A stretch of DNA of 13,313 nt from CALVZT01 sp964368755 (lineage in GTDB: Bacteria > Bacillota > Clostridia > Christensenellales > UBA1242). Numbering within the stretch: the stretch's first letter is position 1; each line of letters starts with the position of its first letter. Positions 5,814 to 12,479 of this stretch are shown here, one piece after another. The notes under the pieces were generated by a model that was not told the origin of the DNA, made no database searches, and worked only from the letters and a program-made list of their open reading frames with translations. The translations under genes were made by a program, and so were the position numbers. The stretch covers positions 1 through 13,313 of the forward strand of contig CAYJCR010000018.1 in assembly GCA_964368755.1 (NCBI GenBank), in the 5' to 3' direction.

Positions 5814-7145
5814 ATGAATGAAGATACGATTGTTGCAATAGCTACTCCAATAGGAAGTGGTGGTATAAGTATAGTAAGAATCAGTGGTACAAGAAGTAAA
5901 GAGATTGTATCACATTTTTGCACGCTTCCAGCAGTAATTGAACCAAGATATATGTATCTATGTGACATCAATCTAGGAGACATTGTTGATAAAGGGCTTG
6001 TAGTGTATTTTGTTAATCCTAACTCATATACAGGCGAAGATATAGTTGAGATACAATGTCATGGTGGTGTATATGTTGCACAAAAAGTATTAGATCAGTG
6101 TATATGTAACGGCGCGAGAATAGCCGAGAATGGTGAGTTTACCAAAAGAGCTTTTGTTAACGGCAAATATAGCCTTGAACAAGCCGAAGGTATTGCAGAT
6201 ATTATCTCTGCCGAAAGTGATGCTGAAGCACGTGCGAGTTTTGGACTTACGAGTGGAGAATTATATAACAATATTATCAATATACAGAAGATTCTTACTG
6301 ACCTTCTTGCTAAGATAGAAGTATCATTCGATTATCCAGAACATGATATTGAATATGAGACAGCACAAGATGTAAAAAAATCTTTAATCACTATACAGGA
6401 TAATTTAGCTACTCTTCTTCAAACTGCTGATATGGGCAAGGTTATTAAAAACGGAATCAATGTGGTTATCCTGGGTAAGCCTAATGTTGGCAAAAGTAGT
6501 CTTCTCAACCGTCTCCTTGGGACGAATAGAGCTATAGTAACTGATGTTGCAGGCACAACTAGAGATGTCATTGAAGATAGTTTTGTATACAATGGTATCA
6601 AAATCAATCTTATAGATACGGCAGGGCTTAGAGAGAGTACTGATGAAGTAGAAAAGATAGGTATTGAGAAAGCCAAACAACAACTTTCAATCGCTGATAT
6701 TGTATTGTTAATAATAGACGGGTCTAATAGTCTAACTCAGGAAGATAAGCACAATCTAGAACTTGTTGATAAGAATAAGACAATTATTGTGCAGAACAAA
6801 AATGATCTTCCTCAGAAGATACATGACTTGGGCGCATCTTCTATCAAAGTAAGTGCACTTAACAACAATGGAATAACAGAACTTAAACAGAAGATATATG
6901 ATACTATTGTAGATAAAAAAGTAATTGGACAGAATATTATTCTCACCAACGCAAGACATATCAAAGGGGTCAAGGATTGTCTAAATAATATCAACAATGC
7001 AATTGATAATATTGATAAAGTTAGTCTTGATTGTATTGCTCTTGATATCAAACAAGCATGGCTTGAACTTGGCAAGATAACTGGCAATGTAAGTGACGAG
7101 GAGATAATAGACAAGATATTTAGTAAGTTTTGTCTAGGCAAGTAG
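5814..7145 (+). CDS. mnmE: tRNA modification GTPase MnmE
   Basis: MnmE is the GTPase partner of MnmG; together they install the aminomethyl-type group at C5 of wobble U34 in certain tRNAs, using a tetrahydrofolate derivative. The 443-residue product has the folate-binding N-terminal domain (1-120), the helical domain and an inserted G domain: P-loop GKPNVGKSS (221-229), TTRD (248-251), DTAG (268-271), NKND (328-331) and SAL (347-349). It ends in FCLGK, with C440 of the family's C-terminal motif. An in-frame TTG at 5808 would add two residues, but it lies upstream of the predicted transcription start. The ATG at 5814 gives the family N-terminus MNEDTIVAIATP. A terminator precedes the gene, so it begins a new unit with mnmG. 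Confidence 0.96.
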   Translation: MNEDTIVAIATPIGSGGISIVRISGTRSKEIVSHFCTLPAVIEPRYMYLCDINLGDIVDKGLVVYFVNPNSYTGEDIVEIQCHGGVYVAQKVLDQCICNGARIAENGEFTKRAFVNGKYSLEQAEGIADIISAESDAEARASFGLTSGELYNNIINIQKILTDLLAKIEVSFDYPEHDIEYETAQDVKKSLITIQDNLATLLQTADMGKVIKNGINVVILGKPNVGKSSLLNRLLGTNRAIVTDVAGTTRDVIEDSFVYNGIKINLIDTAGLRESTDEVEKIGIEKAKQQLSIADIVLLIIDGSNSLTQEDKHNLELVDKNKTIIVQNKNDLPQKIHDLGASSIKVSALNNNGITELKQKIYDTIVDKKVIGQNIILTNARHIKGVKDCLNNINNAIDNIDKVSLDCIALDIKQAWLELGKITGNVSDEEIIDKIFSKFCLGK

Positions 7146-7146
7146 T

Positions 7147-9003
7147 ATGGAAAAGGTATATGAGGCTATTGTAATAGGAAGTGGACACGCAGGGTGTGAG
7201 AGCGCCCTTGCTTTGGCACGCCTTGGACACAATACTCTCCTTATGTCTCTTAACCTTGATAATATAGCATTCCTTGCTTGCAACCCAAGCATAGGGGGTA
7301 CAGCCAAAGGTCAACTTGCTAGCGAAGTAGATGCTCTTGGTGGGCAGATGGGTATCAACGCTGACAAATCGTTATTACAACTTCGTATGCTTAATAGTGG
7401 TAAGGGTCCTGCTGTTCAAAGCCTAAGAGCGCAAGTAGACAAAGAGGCGTATCATCTCAATATGAAAAGAACGCTTGAACAACAACCACTACTCACAATC
7501 TTACAAGACGAAGCTATGGAGATAATAGTTGAAGATAACGCTGTTGTAGGAGTAAAGACAGCTCTTGGCAATACATACAAAGCACGTGGAATTGTAGTGT
7601 GTTCGGGAGTATATCTTAAGAGTAAAATAATTATTGGAGAGTTCCAAAAGGAGTCTGGACCAAGTGGGTTTGCTCCTGCTAGAGGATTGTCAGAATCGTT
7701 AGTCAAACTTGGGCATACAATACGAAGATTTAAGACAGGTACACCTGCAAGAGTGTTGGGCGAGAGTATAGATTATTCTAAGTTTGAAGAACAACGTGGA
7801 GATGATAATATACAGACTTTTTCTTTTGTAACAAAAAGACAGCCAAAGAACACACACTCTTGTTATCTTGGTTATACCAATGCTTTAACTCACAAGATAA
7901 TAAGAGAAAATATACATAGAGCCCCATTATACTCAGGAGCTATCAAGGGTATAGGTCCTAGATACTGTCCTTCTATTGAAGATAAAATTATGAGATTTGC
8001 TGATAAAGAAAGGCATCAATTATTTCTTGAACCAGAGAGTGCTTCTACCGATGAGATATATGTACAAGGTATGAGTACTTCTATGCCAGTAGATGTGCAA
8101 GAGCAAATGTATAGAAGTATAAGTGGCTTCGAGAATGTGCAACTTATGCGCAATGCTTATGCTATTGAGTACGATTGTATTGATTCGCTAGAATTATACA
8201 ACACACTAGGTTCGCGCAAAGTTCAAGGCTTGTATTTTGCAGGACAAGTTAACGGTACAAGTGGATATGAAGAAGCTGCTGCACAAGGCATTATTGCAGG
8301 TATTAACTGTGCTATGTATTTATCAAATAAACCCCAGTTAGTATTAGGCAGAGATCAAGCATATATAGGAGTGTTAATAGATGACCTTGTCACCAAAGGT
8401 ACAAACGAGCCATATAGAATGATGACGTCACGTGCCGAATATAGATTGTATCTAAGACAAGACAATGCTGATATAAGGTTGACAGAAATAGGCCGTACGA
8501 TTGGTCTAGTAGATGACAATAGATATAAGTCATATTGTCAGAAGTTGTCTAAGATAAACAAACTTATGTCTACCCTTGACAATGTTATATCCCCAAAAAA
8601 TCTTGGGTTCTTAGCTAAGTATGGAGAGAAAGTAATATCTACAGGAGTAACAATAAGAGCACTTCTCAAAAGAAGTAATATTACTGCTAAAATCTTACAA
8701 GAAGAATTGGGATTGTTTGGCAAAACCAATGCGAAGATACTTGAATATATAACAACGGAAGTCAAGTATGAAGGATATTTGTCTAAGCAAACTGATCAGA
8801 TAGCCAAGATGAAAAAATCTGAAGAATTCGCATTGCCAACTCCATATGATTATTCTTCTCTCAAAGGGTTAAGAATAGAAGCTATTCAGAAACTTAATAA
8901 GTTCCAACCTACAACTTTGGGGCAAGCATCAAGAATAAGTGGTGTATCCCCAGCAGATATTCAACTATTGACAGTATACTTTTTTAAGAAGAACAGAAAA
9001 TAA
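7147..9003 (+). CDS. mnmG: tRNA uridine-5-carboxymethylaminomethyl modification enzyme MnmG (GidA)
   Basis: MnmG is the FAD- and NADH-dependent partner of MnmE in wobble-uridine modification. The 618-residue protein has normal length. It shows the FAD dinucleotide motif GSGHAG (11-16), the signature ACNPSIGGTAKGQL (44-57) with C45, RYCPSIEDK (272-280) with C274, GLYFAGQVNGTSGYEEAAAQG (361-381), and MTSRAEYRLYLRQDNADIRL (426-445). C45 and C274 correspond to the two conserved cysteines of the E. coli enzyme. A helical C-terminal domain ends with ASRISGVSPADIQLL, the region that contacts MnmE and tRNA. The ATG is one base after the mnmE stop with no good ribosome binding site, so translation is probably coupled to mnmE. 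Confidence 0.97.
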   Translation: MEKVYEAIVIGSGHAGCESALALARLGHNTLLMSLNLDNIAFLACNPSIGGTAKGQLASEVDALGGQMGINADKSLLQLRMLNSGKGPAVQSLRAQVDKEAYHLNMKRTLEQQPLLTILQDEAMEIIVEDNAVVGVKTALGNTYKARGIVVCSGVYLKSKIIIGEFQKESGPSGFAPARGLSESLVKLGHTIRRFKTGTPARVLGESIDYSKFEEQRGDDNIQTFSFVTKRQPKNTHSCYLGYTNALTHKIIRENIHRAPLYSGAIKGIGPRYCPSIEDKIMRFADKERHQLFLEPESASTDEIYVQGMSTSMPVDVQEQMYRSISGFENVQLMRNAYAIEYDCIDSLELYNTLGSRKVQGLYFAGQVNGTSGYEEAAAQGIIAGINCAMYLSNKPQLVLGRDQAYIGVLIDDLVTKGTNEPYRMMTSRAEYRLYLRQDNADIRLTEIGRTIGLVDDNRYKSYCQKLSKINKLMSTLDNVISPKNLGFLAKYGEKVISTGVTIRALLKRSNITAKILQEELGLFGKTNAKILEYITTEVKYEGYLSKQTDQIAKMKKSEEFALPTPYDYSSLKGLRIEAIQKLNKFQPTTLGQASRISGVSPADIQLLTVYFFKKNRK

Positions 9004-9056
9004 TTTGATAAATCTCTAAACTGTGTTATTATGACTATAATAGGAGAATAAAAACA

Positions 9057-9755
9057 ATGGATTTTGAAGAAAAACTTGATACCAAACTCAAGGCTTATAA
9101 TATCTATCTTACTCAGGATCAGTTATATAAGTTCAAACTATATTACAAACTATTGGTCGAATATAGCCGTAGATACAATCTCACGACAATACTTGAAGAA
9201 GATGATGTTATTGATAAGCATTTTGTTGACAGTCTACTTGGACTCAAACTCATTCGCGATAAGAAAGTTATCGATGTGGGCACTGGAGCAGGCTTCCCTG
9301 GGCTTGCAATCAAGATTGTAGATGATATTGACCTTACTCTTGTCGACTCTGTGAAGAAAAAAGTTGATTTCCTTAATATTGTTATTGCTCAACTTGGACT
9401 TAAGAATGTCAAATGTATCCATTCTCGCATAGAGGATCTTGCCCATAACAAAGAATATAGAGAACAATACGATTATTGTCTAAGTAGAGCTGTTGCTCCA
9501 CTCAATGTGCTTGCTGAATACTGTTTGCCATTCTGCAAAATTGGTGGCAAAATGATCGCATACAAATCAAAACAACTTGATGAAGAGGTGGTTAAGGCAA
9601 AGTTCGCTATAAACAAACTTGGTGGTGCTGTTAGTAATATAAATCAATTCTCTATTGATGATATGGATAGGAAGATTGTTGAGATTAACAAAGTGACCCC
9701 TACCCCAACACTTTATCCGAGAGACAAAAACCAACCTAGAACAAAAGCATTATAA
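9057..9755 (+). CDS. rsmG: 16S rRNA (guanine-527-N7) methyltransferase RsmG (GidB)
   Basis: RsmG methylates N7 of G527 in the 530 loop of 16S rRNA using S-adenosylmethionine; loss gives low-level streptomycin resistance in many bacteria. The 232-residue protein has the family length. It carries the SAM motif VIDVGTGAGFPGLAIKI (71-87), the acidic residue D97 of LTLVDS, the SRAVAPL motif (143-149) and the C-terminal YPR segment (220-222) rich in Pro and Lys. GGAG (9043-9046) sits ten bases before the ATG. It lies 53 bp after mnmG and is probably in the same transcript. A bidirectional terminator follows. Confidence 0.96.
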   Translation: MDFEEKLDTKLKAYNIYLTQDQLYKFKLYYKLLVEYSRRYNLTTILEEDDVIDKHFVDSLLGLKLIRDKKVIDVGTGAGFPGLAIKIVDDIDLTLVDSVKKKVDFLNIVIAQLGLKNVKCIHSRIEDLAHNKEYREQYDYCLSRAVAPLNVLAEYCLPFCKIGGKMIAYKSKQLDEEVVKAKFAINKLGGAVSNINQFSIDDMDRKIVEINKVTPTPTLYPRDKNQPRTKAL

Positions 9756-9863
9756 GTAGGAACAATCGAGTATTCAAATTGATATAAGAATATTCAATAT
9801 GTATGGTCGGTCGTTAGTAAATATTTTTGTCATTTATCATTTATTATTATAAAAAAGCAACAA

Positions 9864-9889
9864 AAAAACACCTAATATAAGGTGTTTTT
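9864..9889. terminator. Bidirectional terminator between rsmG and the leftward acidic gene
   Basis: Ten-bp stem AAAAACACCT / AGGTGTTTTT (9864-9873 and 9880-9889) with a six-base loop. The T-rich side works for the rightward rsmG transcript. The A-rich left flank (9851-9868) reads as a T-run for the leftward transcript. It sits between the two convergent genes. About 110 bp separate it from the rsmG stop, and nothing else recognisable lies in that gap. Confidence 0.88.
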
Positions 9890-9904
9890 ATTATTTTTAT
9901 TCAA

Positions 9905-10297
9905 TTATTGTTCATCTGGAAGACATGGAATACCATCTTCTTGATATAATTCTCCCTCAAGATCTTCTTCGTCAAGAACATTTCCATCTTCATCAATTCT
10001 ATCGCCATATTCATTGATCTCAAATCCATTCTCATCATAATAAGGGCCGTTATTAGATTCTAATGCAAGATCTTCATCGTCAAAATATTCGTCTTCGCCA
10101 AGAATGTCCATATCTTCTTCGTGAGTAAGATATTCTTCATCTTCAAGATGAAATCCCTCAATCTCACCTTCGGCATCTGCTTCAAGATACCACTCATTTT
10201 CCTCATCTTCTGTGACAGGTTTTTTGTTGCGTAAATAATATTGTGCTATTGATTGATCGCCTTCTTGTCAATATAAATTGTAAAAATTTGCTTTCAT
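9905..10297 (-). pseudogene. Acidic repeat-containing protein gene interrupted by TGA at codon 10
   Basis: I do not recognise this family. Read leftward from an ATG at 10297-10295, the frame codes MKANFYNLY, then TGA at 10270-10268, then stays open for 120 more codons to TAA at 9907-9905. The start has an excellent ribosome binding site (AGGGGG, 10308-10303) five bases away and a consensus promoter, so it looks genuine. The first ATG after the TGA is codon 63 (10111), with no clear ribosome binding site and no ATG, GTG or TTG between. After the TGA the product is first mixed (QEGDQSIAQYYLRNKK), then extremely acidic, with degenerate units such as YDENGFEIN and IDEDGNVLDEED. No signal peptide or membrane segment is seen. 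One TGG-to-TGA change would explain it; sequencing error, recoding or a real nonsense mutation remain possible. It is the only leftward gene here, divergent from parA. Confidence 0.6.
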
Positions 10298-10328
10298 TTT
10301 ATCCCCCTAAGTTTTGTTAGATATTGAG

Positions 10329-10357
10329 AGTATATCGCTATTCGGTAATCTTGTCAA
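10329..10357 (-). promoter_or_regulatory. Promoter of the leftward acidic-protein gene
   Basis: Read on the minus strand, a perfect -35 TTGACA (10357-10352) and TATACT (10334-10329) are separated by 17 bp. The predicted start is near 10322, about 25 nt upstream of the ATG at 10297. It is among the closest matches to consensus in the window. Confidence 0.85.
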
Positions 10358-10365
10358 TACCGAAT
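10340..10365. promoter_or_regulatory. Inverted repeat over the -35 element (candidate operator)
   Basis: Perfect 8-bp arms ATTCGGTA (10340-10347) and TACCGAAT (10358-10365) are separated by 10 bp. The -35 hexamer of the leftward promoter (10352-10357) sits inside the spacer. The centre-to-centre arm distance of 18 bp is close to two helical turns, as for a dimeric repressor. The regulator is unknown. The arms are also more GC-rich than the surrounding DNA. Confidence 0.55.
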
Positions 10366-10454
10366 TTGTATTTTTATAAAAATTATTATTTTTACGATAA
10401 TTTTAATAAATTTGCGTCAAAATGCCTAATTTAATAAATATTGTAAAAAGTTAT

Positions 10455-10482
10455 TAGACTTTTTTATTAATAATGGTATAAT
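10455..10482 (+). promoter_or_regulatory. parAB promoter (extended -10)
   Basis: A perfect TATAAT (10477-10482) has TG at 10474-10475, giving an extended -10. A weak -35 TAGACT (10455-10460) lies 16 bp upstream. The predicted start is near 10489, about 42 nt before the parA ATG. The DNA between this promoter and the divergent one (10366-10450) is very AT-rich with no further clear element. Confidence 0.7.
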
Positions 10483-10530
10483 GAAATTAGTATAAAGCAT
10501 ATTGTATACATTTAACAACGAGGGAGTATT

Positions 10531-11310
10531 ATGGGAAAAATAATTGCTTTTGCAAATCAGAAAGGTGGCGTTGGCAAAACAACTACATGTATCAACTTGG
10601 CAGCATATCTTGCAAAGTTGGGCAAAAAAGTTCTTGTTGTAGATATGGATCCTCAGGGCAATGCTACAAGTGGCCTTGGAATTGACAAAACATCGAAGAT
10701 TCCTACACTTTATGATGCTATTGCGGGCGAAGTTATGATAGAAGATGTGGTCAAGAAGACTTGTGTAGATGGACTTGATATCATTCCTGCAACTGTAGAC
10801 CTTGCTGGTGCTGAAATAGAGCTTGTGCAGATGGATAATAGAGAAAGAGTGGTTAAGACAACTCTTGATAGAGTAAAAGATAGTTATGATTATATAACTA
10901 TCGATTGTCCTCCATCGCTTGGTTTGCTTACTGTCAATGCTTTGACTGCTTGCAATACTGTTGCTATACCTATTCAGTGTGAGTTCTTTGCTCTTGAAGG
11001 ATTGAGTCAACTTATGAATACTGTTAAGCTTGTTAAGAAACATCTTAACCCAGACATTGATGTTGAGGGTGTTATTCTTACTATGAAGGATAATCGTTCC
11101 AACCTAATTGCTCAAGTTTCTCAAGAAATCCAAAGATTTTTTGGTAAAAAAGTATATAATACGGTTATTCCAAGAAATATTCGCCTTGCAGAGGCTCCAA
11201 GCCATGGACTTCCAATATCTTTGTATGATAGCAAAAGTAAGGGAGCAATCGCTTATGCAGACCTAGCGGTCGAATTTTTAAAGAGAAACGGTCAAACTAT
11301 AAGAAAATAA
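10531..11310 (+). CDS. parA: Chromosome partitioning ATPase ParA (Soj)
   Basis: ParA/Soj is the ATPase that works with ParB to separate newly replicated origins and, in B. subtilis, also controls DnaA activity. The 259-residue product is the short chromosomal type without an N-terminal DNA-binding extension. It shows the deviant Walker A KGGVGKTT (11-18) with the signature lysine K11, DMDPQGNAT (38-46) and DCPPSLGLLTVNAL (125-138). The C-terminal NIRLAEAPSHG (216-226) belongs to the region used for non-specific DNA binding. AGGGAG (10521-10526) sits four bases before the ATG. It has its own promoter and shares a transcript with parB, whose ATG is 11 bases after the parA stop. Confidence 0.97.
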   Translation: MGKIIAFANQKGGVGKTTTCINLAAYLAKLGKKVLVVDMDPQGNATSGLGIDKTSKIPTLYDAIAGEVMIEDVVKKTCVDGLDIIPATVDLAGAEIELVQMDNRERVVKTTLDRVKDSYDYITIDCPPSLGLLTVNALTACNTVAIPIQCEFFALEGLSQLMNTVKLVKKHLNPDIDVEGVILTMKDNRSNLIAQVSQEIQRFFGKKVYNTVIPRNIRLAEAPSHGLPISLYDSKSKGAIAYADLAVEFLKRNGQTIRK

Positions 11311-11321
11311 CGAGGTATAAT

Positions 11322-12224
11322 ATGATAAAGAAAGGTTTAGGTAGAGGTCTTGATGCTCTATTCTCTGTATATAATGATGAAGAAACCAAGGAAGAGAAAC
11401 AAGTTGTTACTAATGTTGTTGAACGAGCCCCTCGTCCAGCAGGAGTAACTGAGATTGATATCAAGCTTATCGATCCTAATAAGAATCAGCCACGTAAGAC
11501 TTTTGAACCAAATGCTTTGAAAGAGATGTCTGAGTCTATCAAACAACATGGCATTATTCAACCTATCGTTGTTAATGATATGGGTGGTAGATATATGATA
11601 ATTGCAGGCGAAAGAAGGTTTAGAGGAGCCTTAATTGCTGGCCTTAAGACCGTACCTGTTGTTATTAAGAACTACACTGAGAAAGAAGTTAAAGAAGTAT
11701 CATTGATAGAAAACTTACAGAGAGAAGATCTTAATCCAATTGAATCTGCTAGAGCCATCAAAGAACTTATGGAATCCTTTGGTTTTACTCAAGAATCTGT
11801 TGCAGATAGGATTGGTAAAAGTAGACCTGCTATTGCCAATACATTGAGATTGCTTTCACTTTATCCCGAAGTTCTATCTTTGGTAGAAAAAGGCAGATTG
11901 TCTGCAGGACATGCAAGAACTTTGGTTACTATAAGCAATCGTGAGGCTCAAGTAGAACTTGCTAATAAAGCTTGCGATAATAAACTTACTGTAAGAGAGT
12001 TAGAGAATCTTGTTAAAGAGTATTTTAATCCAAAAACTCCTAAGATTAAGGAAAAACCTCAGCAAAGCCGAGAACTAAAAGGCCTAATCAACGATATGCA
12101 AAGAACTTTTGCTACCAAAGTATCTGTTATTGGTAATGACAAGAAAGGTAGAATATATATTGATTACTATAATAGAGATGATCTTGATAGAATAGCAGAT
12201 GTAATAAGTAAATATAATAGATAA
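11322..12224 (+). CDS. parB: Chromosome partitioning protein ParB (Spo0J), CTPase
   Basis: ParB/Spo0J binds parS, spreads as a CTP-dependent sliding clamp, loads SMC condensin and stimulates ParA. The 300-residue protein starts with the ParA-contacting motif GLGRGLDALF (5-14). It has the CTP-binding region with NQPRKTFEP (55-63) and GERRFR (96-101), the ENLQREDLNP segment (130-139), a helix-turn-helix (about 155-176, TQESVADRIGKSRPAIANTLRLL) and a C-terminal dimerisation domain (about 250-300). GAGG (11312-11315) lies six bases before the ATG. Three perfect parS sites follow within 230 bp. No noc paralogue, which in B. subtilis lies near soj, is present. Confidence 0.97.
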   Translation: MIKKGLGRGLDALFSVYNDEETKEEKQVVTNVVERAPRPAGVTEIDIKLIDPNKNQPRKTFEPNALKEMSESIKQHGIIQPIVVNDMGGRYMIIAGERRFRGALIAGLKTVPVVIKNYTEKEVKEVSLIENLQREDLNPIESARAIKELMESFGFTQESVADRIGKSRPAIANTLRLLSLYPEVLSLVEKGRLSAGHARTLVTISNREAQVELANKACDNKLTVRELENLVKEYFNPKTPKIKEKPQQSRELKGLINDMQRTFATKVSVIGNDKKGRIYIDYYNRDDLDRIADVISKYNR

Positions 12225-12225
12225 C

Positions 12226-12252
12226 GTGTGGCTTATGCCACATTTTATTTTT
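12226..12252 (+). terminator. Rho-independent terminator after parB
   Basis: Seven-bp stem GTGTGGC / GCCACAT (12226-12232 and 12237-12243, outer pair G-T) with a TTAT loop, followed by a T-rich tail (12243-12252). It begins two bases after the parB stop. Confidence 0.88.
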
Positions 12253-12266
12253 GTACACTTCCCCAT

Positions 12267-12282
12267 TGTTTCACGTGAAACA
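12267..12282. promoter_or_regulatory. parS: parS site 1, inside a longer terminator-like palindrome
   Basis: TGTTTCACGTGAAACA is a perfect parS palindrome. Symmetry extends five further bases on each side, so 12262-12287 is a 26-bp perfect palindrome with CCC/GGG ends, followed by CTTTTTCTTTT (12288-12298). As RNA it would fold into a strong hairpin with a U-rich tail, so the site may double as a second terminator for parAB. Confidence 0.95.
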
Positions 12283-12337
12283 ATGGGCTTTTTCTTTTAA
12301 CCAATAAGTAATAGCTGTGATATGTGTTGTAGTATAA

Positions 12338-12353
12338 TGTTTCACGTGAAACA
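12338..12353. promoter_or_regulatory. parS: parS site 2
   Basis: Second perfect TGTTTCACGTGAAACA, 71 bp after site 1 (start to start). It is flanked by AT-rich DNA and followed by TCTTAATCACT (12355-12365), which recurs after site 3. A TATAAT (12333-12338) abuts it but has no convincing -35. Confidence 0.95.
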
Positions 12354-12437
12354 TTCTTAATCACTATTTTATATAGAAAGTTGTCATATTAATTATTACA
12401 GTAAGTTGCTTATTATCAGTAATAATGCTGGATATAT

Positions 12438-12453
12438 TGTTTCACGTGAAACA
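12438..12453. promoter_or_regulatory. parS: parS site 3
   Basis: Third perfect TGTTTCACGTGAAACA, exactly 100 bp after site 2. TCTTAATCACT (12461-12471) follows, and GCTGGATAT (12428-12436) precedes it, similar to GCTGTGATAT (12314-12323) before site 2. Sites 2 and 3 therefore look like a diverged duplication. Confidence 0.95.
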
Positions 12454-12479
12454 TCGCATATCTTAATCACTGTATTATA

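Noticed and set aside
6812..7141. A 109-codon leftward open frame within mnmE
   Set aside because: It is antisense to the conserved C-terminal half of mnmE, is low-complexity Leu/Ser-rich and has no start signals.
9036..9041. TATAAT just before rsmG as a promoter
   Set aside because: There is no -35 at a suitable distance, and a start here would leave the rsmG ribosome binding site outside or at the edge of the transcript.
10240..10270. Selenocysteine insertion at the TGA of the acidic gene
   Set aside because: No convincing stem-loop of the bacterial SECIS type is seen in the roughly 40 bases after the TGA, and the protein has no redox motif around it.
10426..11043. A 205-codon leftward open frame opposite parA
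   Set aside because: It lies antisense to a clear parA gene; its composition is that of a reverse-frame shadow, and it has no ribosome binding site or recognisable domain.
98..12224. Genetic code 4 (UGA = Trp) for this organism
   Set aside because: The core genes encode Trp with TGG wherever I checked, and none contains an in-frame TGA, which would be abundant at this base composition if UGA were Trp.
12333..12338. TATAAT abutting parS site 2 as a promoter
   Set aside because: No acceptable -35, no extended -10, and no gene follows.
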